A stretch of DNA of 64,000 nucleotides. Origin: Pseudobdellovibrionaceae bacterium (GTDB taxonomy: Bacteria; Bdellovibrionota; Bdellovibrionia; Bdellovibrionales; Bdellovibrionaceae). Below the pieces are notes generated by a model. The model worked only from the letters and a program-made list of their open reading frames with translations. It was not told where the DNA came from and ran no database searches. The translations under genes were made by a program, and so were the position numbers. The stretch spans positions 1 through 64,000 of the forward strand of contig JAEUWH010000123.1 in NCBI GenBank assembly GCA_016785955.1. The letters run 5' to 3'. Shown one piece after another: positions 42,139 through 50,439 of the stretch; the stretch's first letter is position 1, and every line of letters starts with the position of its first letter.

Positions 42139-42732
42139 ATGATAATATCAAAAGACGAAATAGAAACATTCTTGCCTAGAAAAACACCTACCCTATTGAT
42201 ACTGGGTACGATGGCGGCAATGTGTGCGCGGACTCAAAATGGACAGCGTCCCAAAGAAATTTTTTATTATCATAATCCGATCAATCATTTTTGGCGGGTG
42301 CTAAGGTTTCTATTTGAGCCGGGAAACGAAAAAAAACTAACAACGATCGAAGAAAAAAAAGAATTCTTAGAAAAACATGCTATTGCGATGGCGAATCTTG
42401 TTTTTGAAATTCAAACATCTGAAGAAAATTCACAAGATCCCTCGGACGCAATTCTATTCAAAGCGTATCAAGATAAAAATATTAAATTTAAGTCGGCGTC
42501 TTCAGCGCTAAAAAAAGTAATTAGGACCTCGCCTATATTTTTTACGTGTCGTCATAAAAAGGGAATTGATAATTTGATAAATGGTTATCTAGAACACAAT
42601 GGCATCGAGCTAAATATGAAAAATTCGATATGGTATTGGCCAACCCCGACGCGTTGTAGTCCTAAAGCGCGTGCAGAAGTTTGGAGATCTGAAATGATCC
42701 TTCACTGTCAACAAACACGTCGTCATAAATAG
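42139..42732 (+). CDS. UDG-superfamily-like DNA glycosylase
   Basis: 197 residues. The start resembles uracil-DNA-glycosylase-superfamily members of the hypoxanthine/mismatch type: TLLILGTMAAMCARTQNGQ, then EIFYYHNPINHFWRVLRFLFE (YYxNPxNxFW), TTIEEKKEFLEKHAIAMANL. The first-strand GxxP water-activating loop is not typical (GTMAA rather than GTxPS), so activity is uncertain. It probably removes damaged or mismatched bases from DNA. The C-terminal part (YLEHNGIELNM, YWPTPTRCSPKARAEVW) fits the family. Confidence 0.65.
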   Translation: MIISKDEIETFLPRKTPTLLILGTMAAMCARTQNGQRPKEIFYYHNPINHFWRVLRFLFEPGNEKKLTTIEEKKEFLEKHAIAMANLVFEIQTSEENSQDPSDAILFKAYQDKNIKFKSASSALKKVIRTSPIFFTCRHKKGIDNLINGYLEHNGIELNMKNSIWYWPTPTRCSPKARAEVWRSEMILHCQQTRRHK

Positions 42733-42942
42733 TCAGTTATATGGTCTTAAGGTTGCATTCATTTCGTTCTGTTAAGATAAAATCTTAGCAGCCTACTCGG
42801 TAGGACACGAGACAGGGAATTTTCAGAACATTGGTGGAGGTATAGTCTTATGTTGACTAGGGAAAAAGGGTACAATGAAATACAAAATCTCCTTTTCCCT
42901 GAGGCTAAAAAAAATCTAAATTCATAAAAAAGGAGAGCAGAA

Positions 42943-43164
42943 ATGGTTAACCAATTTGAAACCCACAAAGAAAATGAAATAGAAACATCGCCGTCTAAAG
43001 AAAAGCGAGACCAAAAAACTAGTAATACGAATCAAAAGCAGGATCATGAAAAAAAACAACCGTTCTCGCCCACATTTCCTATACCTAATGGTCCGGAAAT
43101 TGTGGATCTTCAAGCCCATCAGGATCAGCGTGATACACCGCCCACTCAAAGAAATCAGTTCTAA
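42943..43164 (+). CDS. Small hydrophilic disordered protein
   Basis: 73 residues from an ATG with an AAGGAGAG site upstream. It is almost entirely charged or polar (MVNQFETHKENEIETSPSKE and onward, Lys/Gln/Glu/Pro-rich), with no hydrophobic core, so probably unfolded in isolation. A similar 73-residue protein is encoded at 58571-58792. Function unknown. A stem-loop terminator follows. Confidence 0.55.
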   Translation: MVNQFETHKENEIETSPSKEKRDQKTSNTNQKQDHEKKQPFSPTFPIPNGPEIVDLQAHQDQRDTPPTQRNQF

Positions 43165-43178
43165 ATCTGAACTAAAAG

Positions 43179-43206
43179 AAAGAGAGAATGTATTTCTCTC
43201 TTTTTT
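43179..43206. terminator. Bidirectional stem-loop terminator
   Basis: AAAGAGAGAA (43179-43188) pairs perfectly with TTCTCTCTTT (43194-43203) around a 5-base loop, with T-run to 43206. It lies between the small hydrophilic gene and the convergent kinase gene and has an A-run on the other side. Confidence 0.8.
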
Positions 43207-43215
43207 AATAAATTT

Positions 43216-44832
43216 TTAGTGTAGTTGTCGAGTATAGCCCGCGATACACGCAACAAGTTCGCGCGGGTCTATTGGCTTGGTTAAATGATCTGTATAGCCA
43301 ACAGTCATACATTTATTGCGTACTTCGCTCATGGCATGAGCCGTAAGGGCCACAATCGGTTTAGTGTACCCGTGTTCACGGAGCTTTTTGGTTGCAGTGT
43401 ATCCATCCATCAGAGGCATCTGCACATCCATAAGTACCAAATCATAATTACCAGTGAGCGCCTTTTTAAATCCATCCAAACCATTGTCAGCACATTCCAT
43501 TTGAGCACCGGCTTTACTGAGGAAATGCCAAATGAGAAGTTGATTGTCGGGAGCGTCATCTACAACAAGAACGCGAATGTCTTTTAGTGGGGGCCCACTT
43601 TTTATCGCATTTAGTGGAACGTCTTTTCGTTTATCAGAAACTTCGAAGGAAGAGATCTTGTGTTCAGGATGGTCTGTAAACGTGAAAAGAAATGTACTGC
43701 CCATTGAGGGTGTGGAAGATTTTAGGATGACATTGCCTCCTAATGCATGAGCCAGTTTACGAGACAGTGCTAGCCCCAGGCCTGTGCCTCCAAATCGACG
43801 AGTCATCGAGCTATCGCCTTGAACAAACATCTCAAAAAGATTTTCGTCTTGCCCTTTCTTGATTCCCAAACCTGTGTCAGAAACTTCAAATGCAACACCA
43901 TTTTGGTTGTTTTCAAGTTTGAGAGCGTAGCTTTTTATTTTGACTGATCCATATTGTGTAAACTTAATTGCATTGCTTATCAAATTGATGAGAACCTGGC
44001 GAACTCTAACGGGATCGGATGTCAGCTCGGCGGGTGTGCTGGGGTCTATCTCAAGCTCAAGACTTAGGTTCTTTTCTTTAGCTTTCACTTTGAAAAGTGA
44101 AATGATATCTTCAGCGATCTGATAAGGACGCGTGGGTAGATATTCTAGTCGAAGATGACCAGCCTCAACTTTAGAGATATCCAAAATATCATTGATAATA
44201 AAGGATAGCTGCTGGCCATTTTTAATTAGAACATCGATATAGTTGGAACGTTCAGATTTTGACAGTTCGGGGTCCCGCAGGAGATCAGCAAAACCAATCA
44301 TAGCGCTTAATGGTGTCCTAATTTCATGAGACATATTTGCAAGGAACGCGGATTTCAGAGCGCTTGCTTTTTCTGCTTCTTCTTTGGCATGCCGAAGTTC
44401 AGAAAACGCACGATGCTTTTCTGTGACATCAGTAGTAACGGAAAAAACACCATGAATGTCTCCATTGGTGTCACGTATGGCCTGACAAGAAATATCGATA
44501 TATAAAATATTTTGACTTCGATGGTTTTGCTGAAGAGTGATGGCAATATCTTTCCCAGAATAAGAAATTCCAGTCTGATAAGTTTTATCGAGAATAGCCT
44601 TGATGCCTTGAGATGCTATCTCGGGTAGTGCATCTAGAAAAGATCTGCCAACAAGCTCCTGTATATCGGTGGAAATAAGTTTCGCATACAAAGAATTAAC
44701 GAACTTAAATGTATGTAAGGGACCTTCGAAAATACAGAGAGCCACAGGAGCATTCATAAATAAGGAATCTGATCGGAACGAATCCATTTTGAAAATTTCA
44801 CTTTCTATAGAAAGATTGGACCGATCAGTCAT
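43216..44832 (-). CDS. Hybrid sensor histidine kinase (PAS-HisKA-HATPase-receiver)
   Basis: 538 residues without membrane helices. A PAS domain (VALCIFEGPLHTFKFVNSLYAKLI to GVFSVTTDVTEKHRAF) is followed by HisKA with phosphoacceptor in AFLANMSHEIRTPLSAMIG, HATPase (NLISNAIKFTQYG, FEVSDTGLGIKKGQ, FGGTGLGLALSRKLA) and a receiver (IRVLVVDDAPDNQLLIW, phospho-Asp in YDLVLMDVQMPLMDGYTA, and KPIDPREL). It is cytoplasmic and should pass phosphate internally, then to an unknown Hpt or regulator. Single gene. Confidence 0.94.
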   Translation of the reverse strand: MTDRSNLSIESEIFKMDSFRSDSLFMNAPVALCIFEGPLHTFKFVNSLYAKLISTDIQELVGRSFLDALPEIASQGIKAILDKTYQTGISYSGKDIAITLQQNHRSQNILYIDISCQAIRDTNGDIHGVFSVTTDVTEKHRAFSELRHAKEEAEKASALKSAFLANMSHEIRTPLSAMIGFADLLRDPELSKSERSNYIDVLIKNGQQLSFIINDILDISKVEAGHLRLEYLPTRPYQIAEDIISLFKVKAKEKNLSLELEIDPSTPAELTSDPVRVRQVLINLISNAIKFTQYGSVKIKSYALKLENNQNGVAFEVSDTGLGIKKGQDENLFEMFVQGDSSMTRRFGGTGLGLALSRKLAHALGGNVILKSSTPSMGSTFLFTFTDHPEHKISSFEVSDKRKDVPLNAIKSGPPLKDIRVLVVDDAPDNQLLIWHFLSKAGAQMECADNGLDGFKKALTGNYDLVLMDVQMPLMDGYTATKKLREHGYTKPIVALTAHAMSEVRNKCMTVGYTDHLTKPIDPRELVACIAGYTRQLH

Positions 44833-45009
44833 ATATCCTTTACGATAAATAATTAAATTAGATTAGATTAATTTTTTCGCATAAATGTCTATGTTTTGCA
44901 ACGCTTGTGATTTCGACTTTGCTTGTTGAAACGAAATAATCTGATAACAAAATTTCTTTAAACTGAACTGCCGTTGCTTGGTTAAGTCTTAGAATTTTTT
45001 TTAACAAGT

Positions 45010-45909
45010 TTAAGCAACAGGAAAACCGCCCGTTTCTGCCAAAATTGCCCCAGTAATATAGCTCGAGTCGGCTTCGGATGCTAAAAAAACATAGGCCGGT
45101 GCAACTTCTTCCGGTTGAGCGGGGCGCTGGATAGGTTGATTTTTACCAAATTGTTTTACTTTAGAAACACGTGTGCCTTCGTCAGAAATATTGAGTGGCG
45201 ACCAGACCGGCCCAGGAGCAACAGCATTCACACGAATTTGTTTGTCTATTAGCATTTGTGCAAGTGATTTGGTAAGAGTATTAATAGCCCCTTTGGTTGC
45301 CGAATAATCCAGCAGCTCTTTGGGTGCTTTAGATGCGGTTTCAGAACTGGTAGCGATGATGCTTGAGCCAGGTTTCATGTATTTAACGGCGGTTTTAACT
45401 AGATGAAAATAGGCATAAACATTTGTTTTAAATGTTTTGTCCCATTCTTCACTCGTAATTTCGTCGATGAAGTCTTTTCGCATTTGATGAGCAGCATTGC
45501 TGACCAAGATATCGATGGCTCCCAGACGGGTAACAGTTTTTTCAACTGCCCTTTGGCAAAAATTTTCTTTGCTGAGATCGCCTTCAATGAGTACGCAGCG
45601 ACGCCCAAGCGCTTCTACATAGGTTTGCGTTTCTTGTGCATCTCGTTTTTCTATAGGCAAATAGGTAATGGCAACATCAGCACCTTCACGGGCATACAGT
45701 ATGGCGACCGCACGACCTATACCACTATCGCCTCCTGCAATGAGTGCTTTTTTCCCAAATAGTTTGCCAGCTGGTCGGTAATCAGGACCGGTAAATTTAG
45801 GGCGAGGGTTCATTTTCCATTCTAAACCAGGAGACTTCTGCTTTTGAGCTGGAAAAGGTGGTTTGGGCTTTCTATGTGGTTGAGAAGTTTTATGCGAAAC
45901 TTTTTGCAT
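45010..45909 (-). CDS. Short-chain dehydrogenase/reductase (YghA-like)
   Basis: About 299 residues from the ATG at 45909 (GGAGG upstream). The first ~45 residues are a basic Pro/Lys-rich extension (SQPHRKPKPPFPAQKQ), as in stress-linked YghA/YhdG SDRs. The Rossmann core has ALIAGGDSGIGRAVAILYAREGADVAI (cofactor binding), LVSNAAHQM, a catalytic Ser and Tyr-x-x-x-Lys in YSATKGAINTLTKSLA, and NAVAPGPVWSPL. It is NAD(P)H-dependent and probably reduces small aldehydes. Confidence 0.92.
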   Translation of the reverse strand: MQKVSHKTSQPHRKPKPPFPAQKQKSPGLEWKMNPRPKFTGPDYRPAGKLFGKKALIAGGDSGIGRAVAILYAREGADVAITYLPIEKRDAQETQTYVEALGRRCVLIEGDLSKENFCQRAVEKTVTRLGAIDILVSNAAHQMRKDFIDEITSEEWDKTFKTNVYAYFHLVKTAVKYMKPGSSIIATSSETASKAPKELLDYSATKGAINTLTKSLAQMLIDKQIRVNAVAPGPVWSPLNISDEGTRVSKVKQFGKNQPIQRPAQPEEVAPAYVFLASEADSSYITGAILAETGGFPVA

Positions 45910-46011
45910 GGGACCTCCACGCGCTCTAGAAAGCACATCTCATACCAATGGCAATTGACAAATTTTTTCATGCATTAATCCGAACAGTCGCAAATTAGAG
46001 CGTCAATATTT

Positions 46012-46422
46012 TTAAAACCACTTTTTATGTTCGATGATGAGGCAGCGATTAGAGACTACTTTAATTCCCGCAGCTTCGGCTCGTCTTTCGGCTTCGGGAT
46101 GTGTGATACCCAGTTGTAACCATAAAACTTCGACACCACCGGTGGTCAGAATTTCATCAACGACGAGAGGAATTTTATCTGAGCTGCGAAAAACGTCGAC
46201 AAATTTTCGATACTCGACAGGAACTTCACCGAGACGATCGTATATTTTGAATCCACCTTCGTCATGAGGTTTGGGATAGGTTCCGACTATATCCCAACCA
46301 TGATTACGCATGTACAATGGAACATAGTAGCTTGGCTTGGCGACATCGGGGCTAAGGCCGTAAACTGAAAATTTTTTATATTGGGTAAGTAGATCCTTAA
46401 TTTCACTGTCTTTGACATTCAT
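46012..46422 (-). CDS. CoA-binding-domain protein (YccU-like)
   Basis: 136 residues resembling the standalone CoA-binding proteins: KKFSVYGLSPDVAKPSYYVPLYMRNHGWDIVGTYP, then DRLGEVPVEYRKFVDVFRSSDKIP and the conserved EVLWLQLGITHPEAERRAEAAGIKVVSNRCLIIEH. The fold is Rossmann-like and binds CoA; the physiological role is unknown. It lies 10 bases downstream of the MATE gene and is probably cotranscribed with it. Confidence 0.9.
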   Translation of the reverse strand: MNVKDSEIKDLLTQYKKFSVYGLSPDVAKPSYYVPLYMRNHGWDIVGTYPKPHDEGGFKIYDRLGEVPVEYRKFVDVFRSSDKIPLVVDEILTTGGVEVLWLQLGITHPEAERRAEAAGIKVVSNRCLIIEHKKWF

Positions 46423-46432
46423 CGCCGGTCTC

Positions 46433-47809
46433 CTATATTTGGATTTCTTTCCATTTTCCTTTTCTAAAATAGTACCAACTAATTATTGCGAGCAAGATTT
46501 CTGACAGAGGAATGGCAAATACCACACCCGTGGTGCCAAAACCCATCGTCTTTGCCAAGAAGTAAGCCACTGGAGTTTGAAACAACCAAAAGCAAATAAA
46601 ATTTAATCGAGTTGGCGTCTTTGTATCACCGGCTCCATTCAAGGCTTGAGTCATAACCATCGCTAATCCATAAAATATAAAACCAGAGCCTAGTATTCTG
46701 AGTGCATGTATGCCATGTGCGGCGACTTCGGGATCGTCTGTATAAAATCGAACAAGTGGATCTGCGAACAATAAAAAGAAAAGAGTAACAAAAGTCATAA
46801 AATAGGTGGTGTATCTCGCTGTTGTGAAGACACTTTGTTCGGCACGATCCAATTGCTTGGCGCCCAAGTTTTGTCCTACGAGTGTGGCAGCGGCATTACT
46901 TAAACCCCAGGCCGGAAGAATGAAAAACACAAAATTTCTGAACGCGATTTGATAACCGGCCGTTGCGGCCGTTCCACCTGTCTCAGCTACCAGTCGAGTG
47001 AGAAAAATCCAACTACCACTTCCAATCATGAATTGCAGTGACGCCGGCCATGAAATTGTAAACAAAGCTTTTAGAACCTCGATGTCGAAGTGAAAATATT
47101 GCCGACGAAATTTCAATAATCCGTCGCCTTTGAATAAGTGATAGCATTGATAAGTGACCCCAGCGGTACGCCCAAAGACAGTGGCGATGGCGGCCCCCTT
47201 GAGGCCAAAGAAATGGATGAATATAGGACATAGAATAATATTTACGCCGCTCGCGATCCAAAGACTCTTCATCGCCATTGCGGCATCGCCAGCGCCTCGA
47301 AAAATTCCATTTATCAAAAATAATAAAAGTATGACGGTATTTCCACCAATCAGAATTTGTGCAAAGATAGTTCCTTCGCTTATGACCTCGGCACTGGCTC
47401 CCATAAGACGTAAAATATCTGATGCATACAAGACGCCAAAAACTCCAATGAAAATAGAGACGACGACAGCAAGTAATATCGATTGCGCTCCGGCGCGGGC
47501 AGCCCCTTCAAGGTTTTTTTCCCCCACTCGACGTGCCACTGTGGCGGTGGCACCTGTGCTGAGACCTATCGCAATGGAATATACGATGGTGACAAAAGAT
47601 TCCGTAAGTCCTACCGTTGCAATTGCATTTTGCCCTAGCTTGCTTACGAAAAACATATCGACGACGGCAAAAACACTTTCCAAACTCAGTTCTAAAATCA
47701 TGGGAATCGAAAGCAGAATGACGGCATCAGAAATACTGCCGCGAGTATAATCGTGTTCTTCGCCCTTTAAGGCGCTTTTTAAGGTTGCAAACATTTTTGA
47801 GAACGTCAT
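46433..47809 (-). CDS. MATE-family multidrug efflux protein
   Basis: 458 residues with 12 hydrophobic helices, normal for MATE exporters. It begins ISDAVILLSIPMILELSLESVFAVVDMFFVSKLGQNAIATVGLTESF, the usual first helices, and shows the internal duplication of the family. Later ALNGAGDTKTPTRLNFICFW fits the conserved late segment. It would export cationic drugs or metabolites using a Na+ or H+ gradient. AGGA precedes the ATG. Divergent from the Spx-like gene. Confidence 0.92.
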   Translation of the reverse strand: MTFSKMFATLKSALKGEEHDYTRGSISDAVILLSIPMILELSLESVFAVVDMFFVSKLGQNAIATVGLTESFVTIVYSIAIGLSTGATATVARRVGEKNLEGAARAGAQSILLAVVVSIFIGVFGVLYASDILRLMGASAEVISEGTIFAQILIGGNTVILLLFLINGIFRGAGDAAMAMKSLWIASGVNIILCPIFIHFFGLKGAAIATVFGRTAGVTYQCYHLFKGDGLLKFRRQYFHFDIEVLKALFTISWPASLQFMIGSGSWIFLTRLVAETGGTAATAGYQIAFRNFVFFILPAWGLSNAAATLVGQNLGAKQLDRAEQSVFTTARYTTYFMTFVTLFFLLFADPLVRFYTDDPEVAAHGIHALRILGSGFIFYGLAMVMTQALNGAGDTKTPTRLNFICFWLFQTPVAYFLAKTMGFGTTGVVFAIPLSEILLAIISWYYFRKGKWKEIQI

Positions 47810-47941
47810 GAGGTCCTTTTCAATTTAAGAAAAACCATATTCTATAAGACAGGAATCCTATTTTTAGGTAGCACACGAGATATTGTCAATCGTTGACCGA
47901 AAGGTCTGGTTAGTTCAAACTATGAAATATCGAGGCCATTT

Positions 47942-48280
47942 ATGTATAAAATGTTTGGGATCCCTAATTGTAACACCGTCAAAAATGCACGTACTTATCT
48001 TGAAGAAAGGAAAATTCAATTTGAGTTTGTAGATTTGAAGAAATACAAACCAACTGATGCGGATATCAAGTTATGGACTGAAAAATTTGGTGGTTTACCG
48101 GTGAATAAATCAGGCCTCACTTATAGAAAATACAAAGAAGCGTACGAAGTTCTAAGCCCAAAAGAGAAAGTAAAGTTTATTCAAGATAATACCTCGATGA
48201 TCAAGCGACCGATACTGGTGAAAAATAGCGCAATTTTGGCATTTGGTTTTAGTGAAGATTCTTATAAGGAATTATTTTAA
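47942..48280 (+). CDS. ArsC/Spx-family (YffB-like) protein
   Basis: 112 residues in the thioredoxin fold. MYKMFGIPNCNTVKNARTYLEERKIQFEFVDLKKYKP is the usual opening, and the single N-terminal cysteine (C10) lacks the CxxC of Spx, as in YffB. RPILVKNSAILAFGFSEDSY at the end is conserved in the family. YffB may act with glutathione, but the role is unknown. The substrate-binding-protein gene overlaps its final codons. Confidence 0.85.
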   Translation: MYKMFGIPNCNTVKNARTYLEERKIQFEFVDLKKYKPTDADIKLWTEKFGGLPVNKSGLTYRKYKEAYEVLSPKEKVKFIQDNTSMIKRPILVKNSAILAFGFSEDSYKELF

Positions 48281-48281
48281 A

Positions 48282-49028
48282 ATGAAAATTGTGATCTTGA
48301 GCGTATTTTTGGGGACGTTGATTTGTTGTTTGGGGCATTCCGAGCCAACCCAAACTATACGGTTTTCTATTGCTGAGTCCTGGTCAGAGCCGTATGCATT
48401 TTTTGATAATAATAAAAATTTAGTTGGTGGCGCAATGAAAGAGGTGATCGATGAAATCGCGATTAAGTTGAATTCGACGGCCACCTATATTTATCTTTCC
48501 CGTAATAGGGTTGATGCTGCAGCGGAAAAGAAACAAATCGATATCCGGTGTTTTATGAATGAAGGCTGGACCGTGAAGTCAGATATTTATGATTGGTCGC
48601 GCGAGGTTTTTGGGGTGAGTAATTCGGTCATTTGGAAAAAGGGTAAATCGCCTATTATGAAATTGACTGATTTGGAAAGCAAGACGGTGGGAACTGTTTC
48701 GGGGTATATTTATAAAGGCCTCGAGGCACAAATGAAATCGGGTAAAATCACTAGGTCTGATGTGGCTAGTGAACAAATGAATCTGACTTTATTGCAAAAG
48801 AATCGTTTAGACTATGCGATAGTTGGTACTGCGGCCTTTCATTGGCTTCTGCAAAAAGAAGAGAGTGCGTCTTTGAAAGATACAGAGTCCTTTGTGATTG
48901 ATTCGACGCCTACTAAATGCGCAGTTCTAAAAAATGGAAAAATTAAAGTAGAGAATTTGGATGAAGCTTTGAATAAAATAAAGAGCGAAGGCACCTTGAA
49001 AAAGATTCAATCCAAGTACGGAATCTAG
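48282..49028 (+). CDS. Periplasmic amino-acid-type solute-binding protein
   Basis: From the ATG at 48282, about 248 residues. A signal peptide (MKIVILSVFLGTLICCLGHS) is followed by a PBPb/SBP_bac_3 two-lobe domain: TIRFSIAESWSEPYAFFDNNKNLVGGAMKEVIDEIA, WSREVFGVSNSVIW, and LEAQMKSGKITRSDV. It ends YAIVGTAAF and LNKIKSEGTLKKIQSKYGI, as in amino-acid binders. No ABC transporter genes follow; it ends at 49028, abutting the convergent kinase gene at 49029, and may feed that sensor. That pairing is only inference. Confidence 0.82.
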   Translation: MKIVILSVFLGTLICCLGHSEPTQTIRFSIAESWSEPYAFFDNNKNLVGGAMKEVIDEIAIKLNSTATYIYLSRNRVDAAAEKKQIDIRCFMNEGWTVKSDIYDWSREVFGVSNSVIWKKGKSPIMKLTDLESKTVGTVSGYIYKGLEAQMKSGKITRSDVASEQMNLTLLQKNRLDYAIVGTAAFHWLLQKEESASLKDTESFVIDSTPTKCAVLKNGKIKVENLDEALNKIKSEGTLKKIQSKYGI

Positions 49029-50435
49029 TTAAGCGGCGAATGGAAGAATAGTTGAGTATGATTTTTTTAGACGAATTTCAAATCGAGTATTTCTGTGATT
49101 TTTACAATAAATTAGCTTGCCACCGTGAGCCTCGATAATGCCGATGGAGATGCTGAGGCCAAGGCCCGTACCTTTTCCTAATTCTTTTGTTGTAAAAAAT
49201 GGAAGTAGCATTTTCTTTTGAATTTCCTCGGGAATTCCTTGGCCAGAGTCAGTGATTGAAATCACCAAATCTTCTCCTTGAGTGAGGCAGTCGACACGAA
49301 TCCATTTTTCCTGAAGCGACTCGACTGCGTCTCCGGAATTATTAATCATGTTGATCAATACCTGAGAAAGTTGAACCTCTCGAGCTGAGAGAATAATGGC
49401 GGGGTCTTCAATATTGAATTTGATGTCAATTCTTCGATGAGTTAAATTTGCTTGGCAGAGGTCTGCAATATCATCAAAAAATTTGTTGATCGGAAACTGA
49501 GAAATTGTCTCTTGGCTACCATCACGTGAAAACGCCCGAAGCCCATCAATAATTTTCTTGATACGGACAACCATATTGGCGATTTTCTTTAAATATCCTT
49601 CTAGCTTCTCGCTGTCGGGATTGGTCAAAATAGTTCTGGACAGTAAGCGTACAGTACCGTCAATAACCGCTAACGGGTTATTGATCTCGTGGGCAATACC
49701 TGCAGACATTTCACCGAGCGAGGCCAAACGGGAAGAATTTACCATAGCCATTCGTTGTATATCCAGCTGTTGAGTGCGTTCTTCCACTTGATGTTGTAGT
49801 TCGTTTGAAAGTCTGCGCAAGTGAAATGTTAAAAATAATAAAATACATAATGCTGTGAAAAACAGAAGTGCTGTTGCCAGTAAAAGTGATACGTGAGCAA
49901 TTTCTCGTTGAGATTCTTTGATTGAGAAAGCGATTTGAATTGTTCCCAATTGTGTATTTTTGTAGGTCAGCTCAGAATCCCACGTGATGAAAGAGTCATT
50001 GCCTTGCATATCCTCAAAAGAAAAATCATTCCAGTGTACGCTGTGTCGGTCTACTAAATAGATTGGTTTTTCTGGAACACTGTCGGCATCAAGGATTCGT
50101 ATGGCTGCGATGGTGCCAGATCGCTGAATCAGAATGGAGTCAATAATTTGGTTTAATGACTTGCGATCAACATTCCAGAACGGCTGAATAATGGCGGCTT
50201 TGATAATTTGAAGCTGATCAAAGGTGTTTGCTTTTTTGGCTTCCGAGGCATTGTATTTATACCATCCGACAAGTGAAAAATTAACGGCAAACATAACAAC
50301 AAAAATACAGAGCACTTGAAAAGCTAAAATTTTTGATAGACCAGGAAATTGAAATATTTTTTTCACCTTAATATTTTGATCGTAAATCAATAGGAAAATG
50401 TTAAGTCCTGGGCTAACAAAACTCGACCTCGACAA
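49029..50435 (-). CDS. Membrane sensor histidine kinase
   Basis: 468 residues. Membrane helices (ILAFQVLCIFVVMFAVNFSLV and LLLATALLFFTALCILLFLTF) flank a periplasmic sensor of about 115 residues. Then come a coiled coil (HQVEERTQQLDIQRM), HisKA with GEMSAGIAHEINNPLAVIDG and HATPase (INMINNSGDAVESL, ITDSGQGIPE, GTGLGLSISIG). The start is a TTG 4 bases after the GlpD-like stop, so translation is probably coupled; a GTG 23 codons in is the alternative. No response regulator is adjacent. Confidence 0.88.
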   Translation of the reverse strand: MSRSSFVSPGLNIFLLIYDQNIKVKKIFQFPGLSKILAFQVLCIFVVMFAVNFSLVGWYKYNASEAKKANTFDQLQIIKAAIIQPFWNVDRKSLNQIIDSILIQRSGTIAAIRILDADSVPEKPIYLVDRHSVHWNDFSFEDMQGNDSFITWDSELTYKNTQLGTIQIAFSIKESQREIAHVSLLLATALLFFTALCILLFLTFHLRRLSNELQHQVEERTQQLDIQRMAMVNSSRLASLGEMSAGIAHEINNPLAVIDGTVRLLSRTILTNPDSEKLEGYLKKIANMVVRIKKIIDGLRAFSRDGSQETISQFPINKFFDDIADLCQANLTHRRIDIKFNIEDPAIILSAREVQLSQVLINMINNSGDAVESLQEKWIRVDCLTQGEDLVISITDSGQGIPEEIQKKMLLPFFTTKELGKGTGLGLSISIGIIEAHGGKLIYCKNHRNTRFEIRLKKSYSTILPFAA

Positions 50436-50439
50436 AAGT

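Noticed and set aside
43285-43587. 100-codon plus-strand frame inside the hybrid kinase gene
   Set aside because: It lies opposite the receiver domain coding region and has no family likeness or ribosome site.
45403-45762. 119-codon frame opposite the short-chain dehydrogenase
   Set aside because: Shadow of the dehydrogenase gene, which has complete catalytic motifs.
47154-47750. 198-codon frame opposite the MATE gene
   Set aside because: Low-complexity shadow of membrane-helix codons on the other strand.
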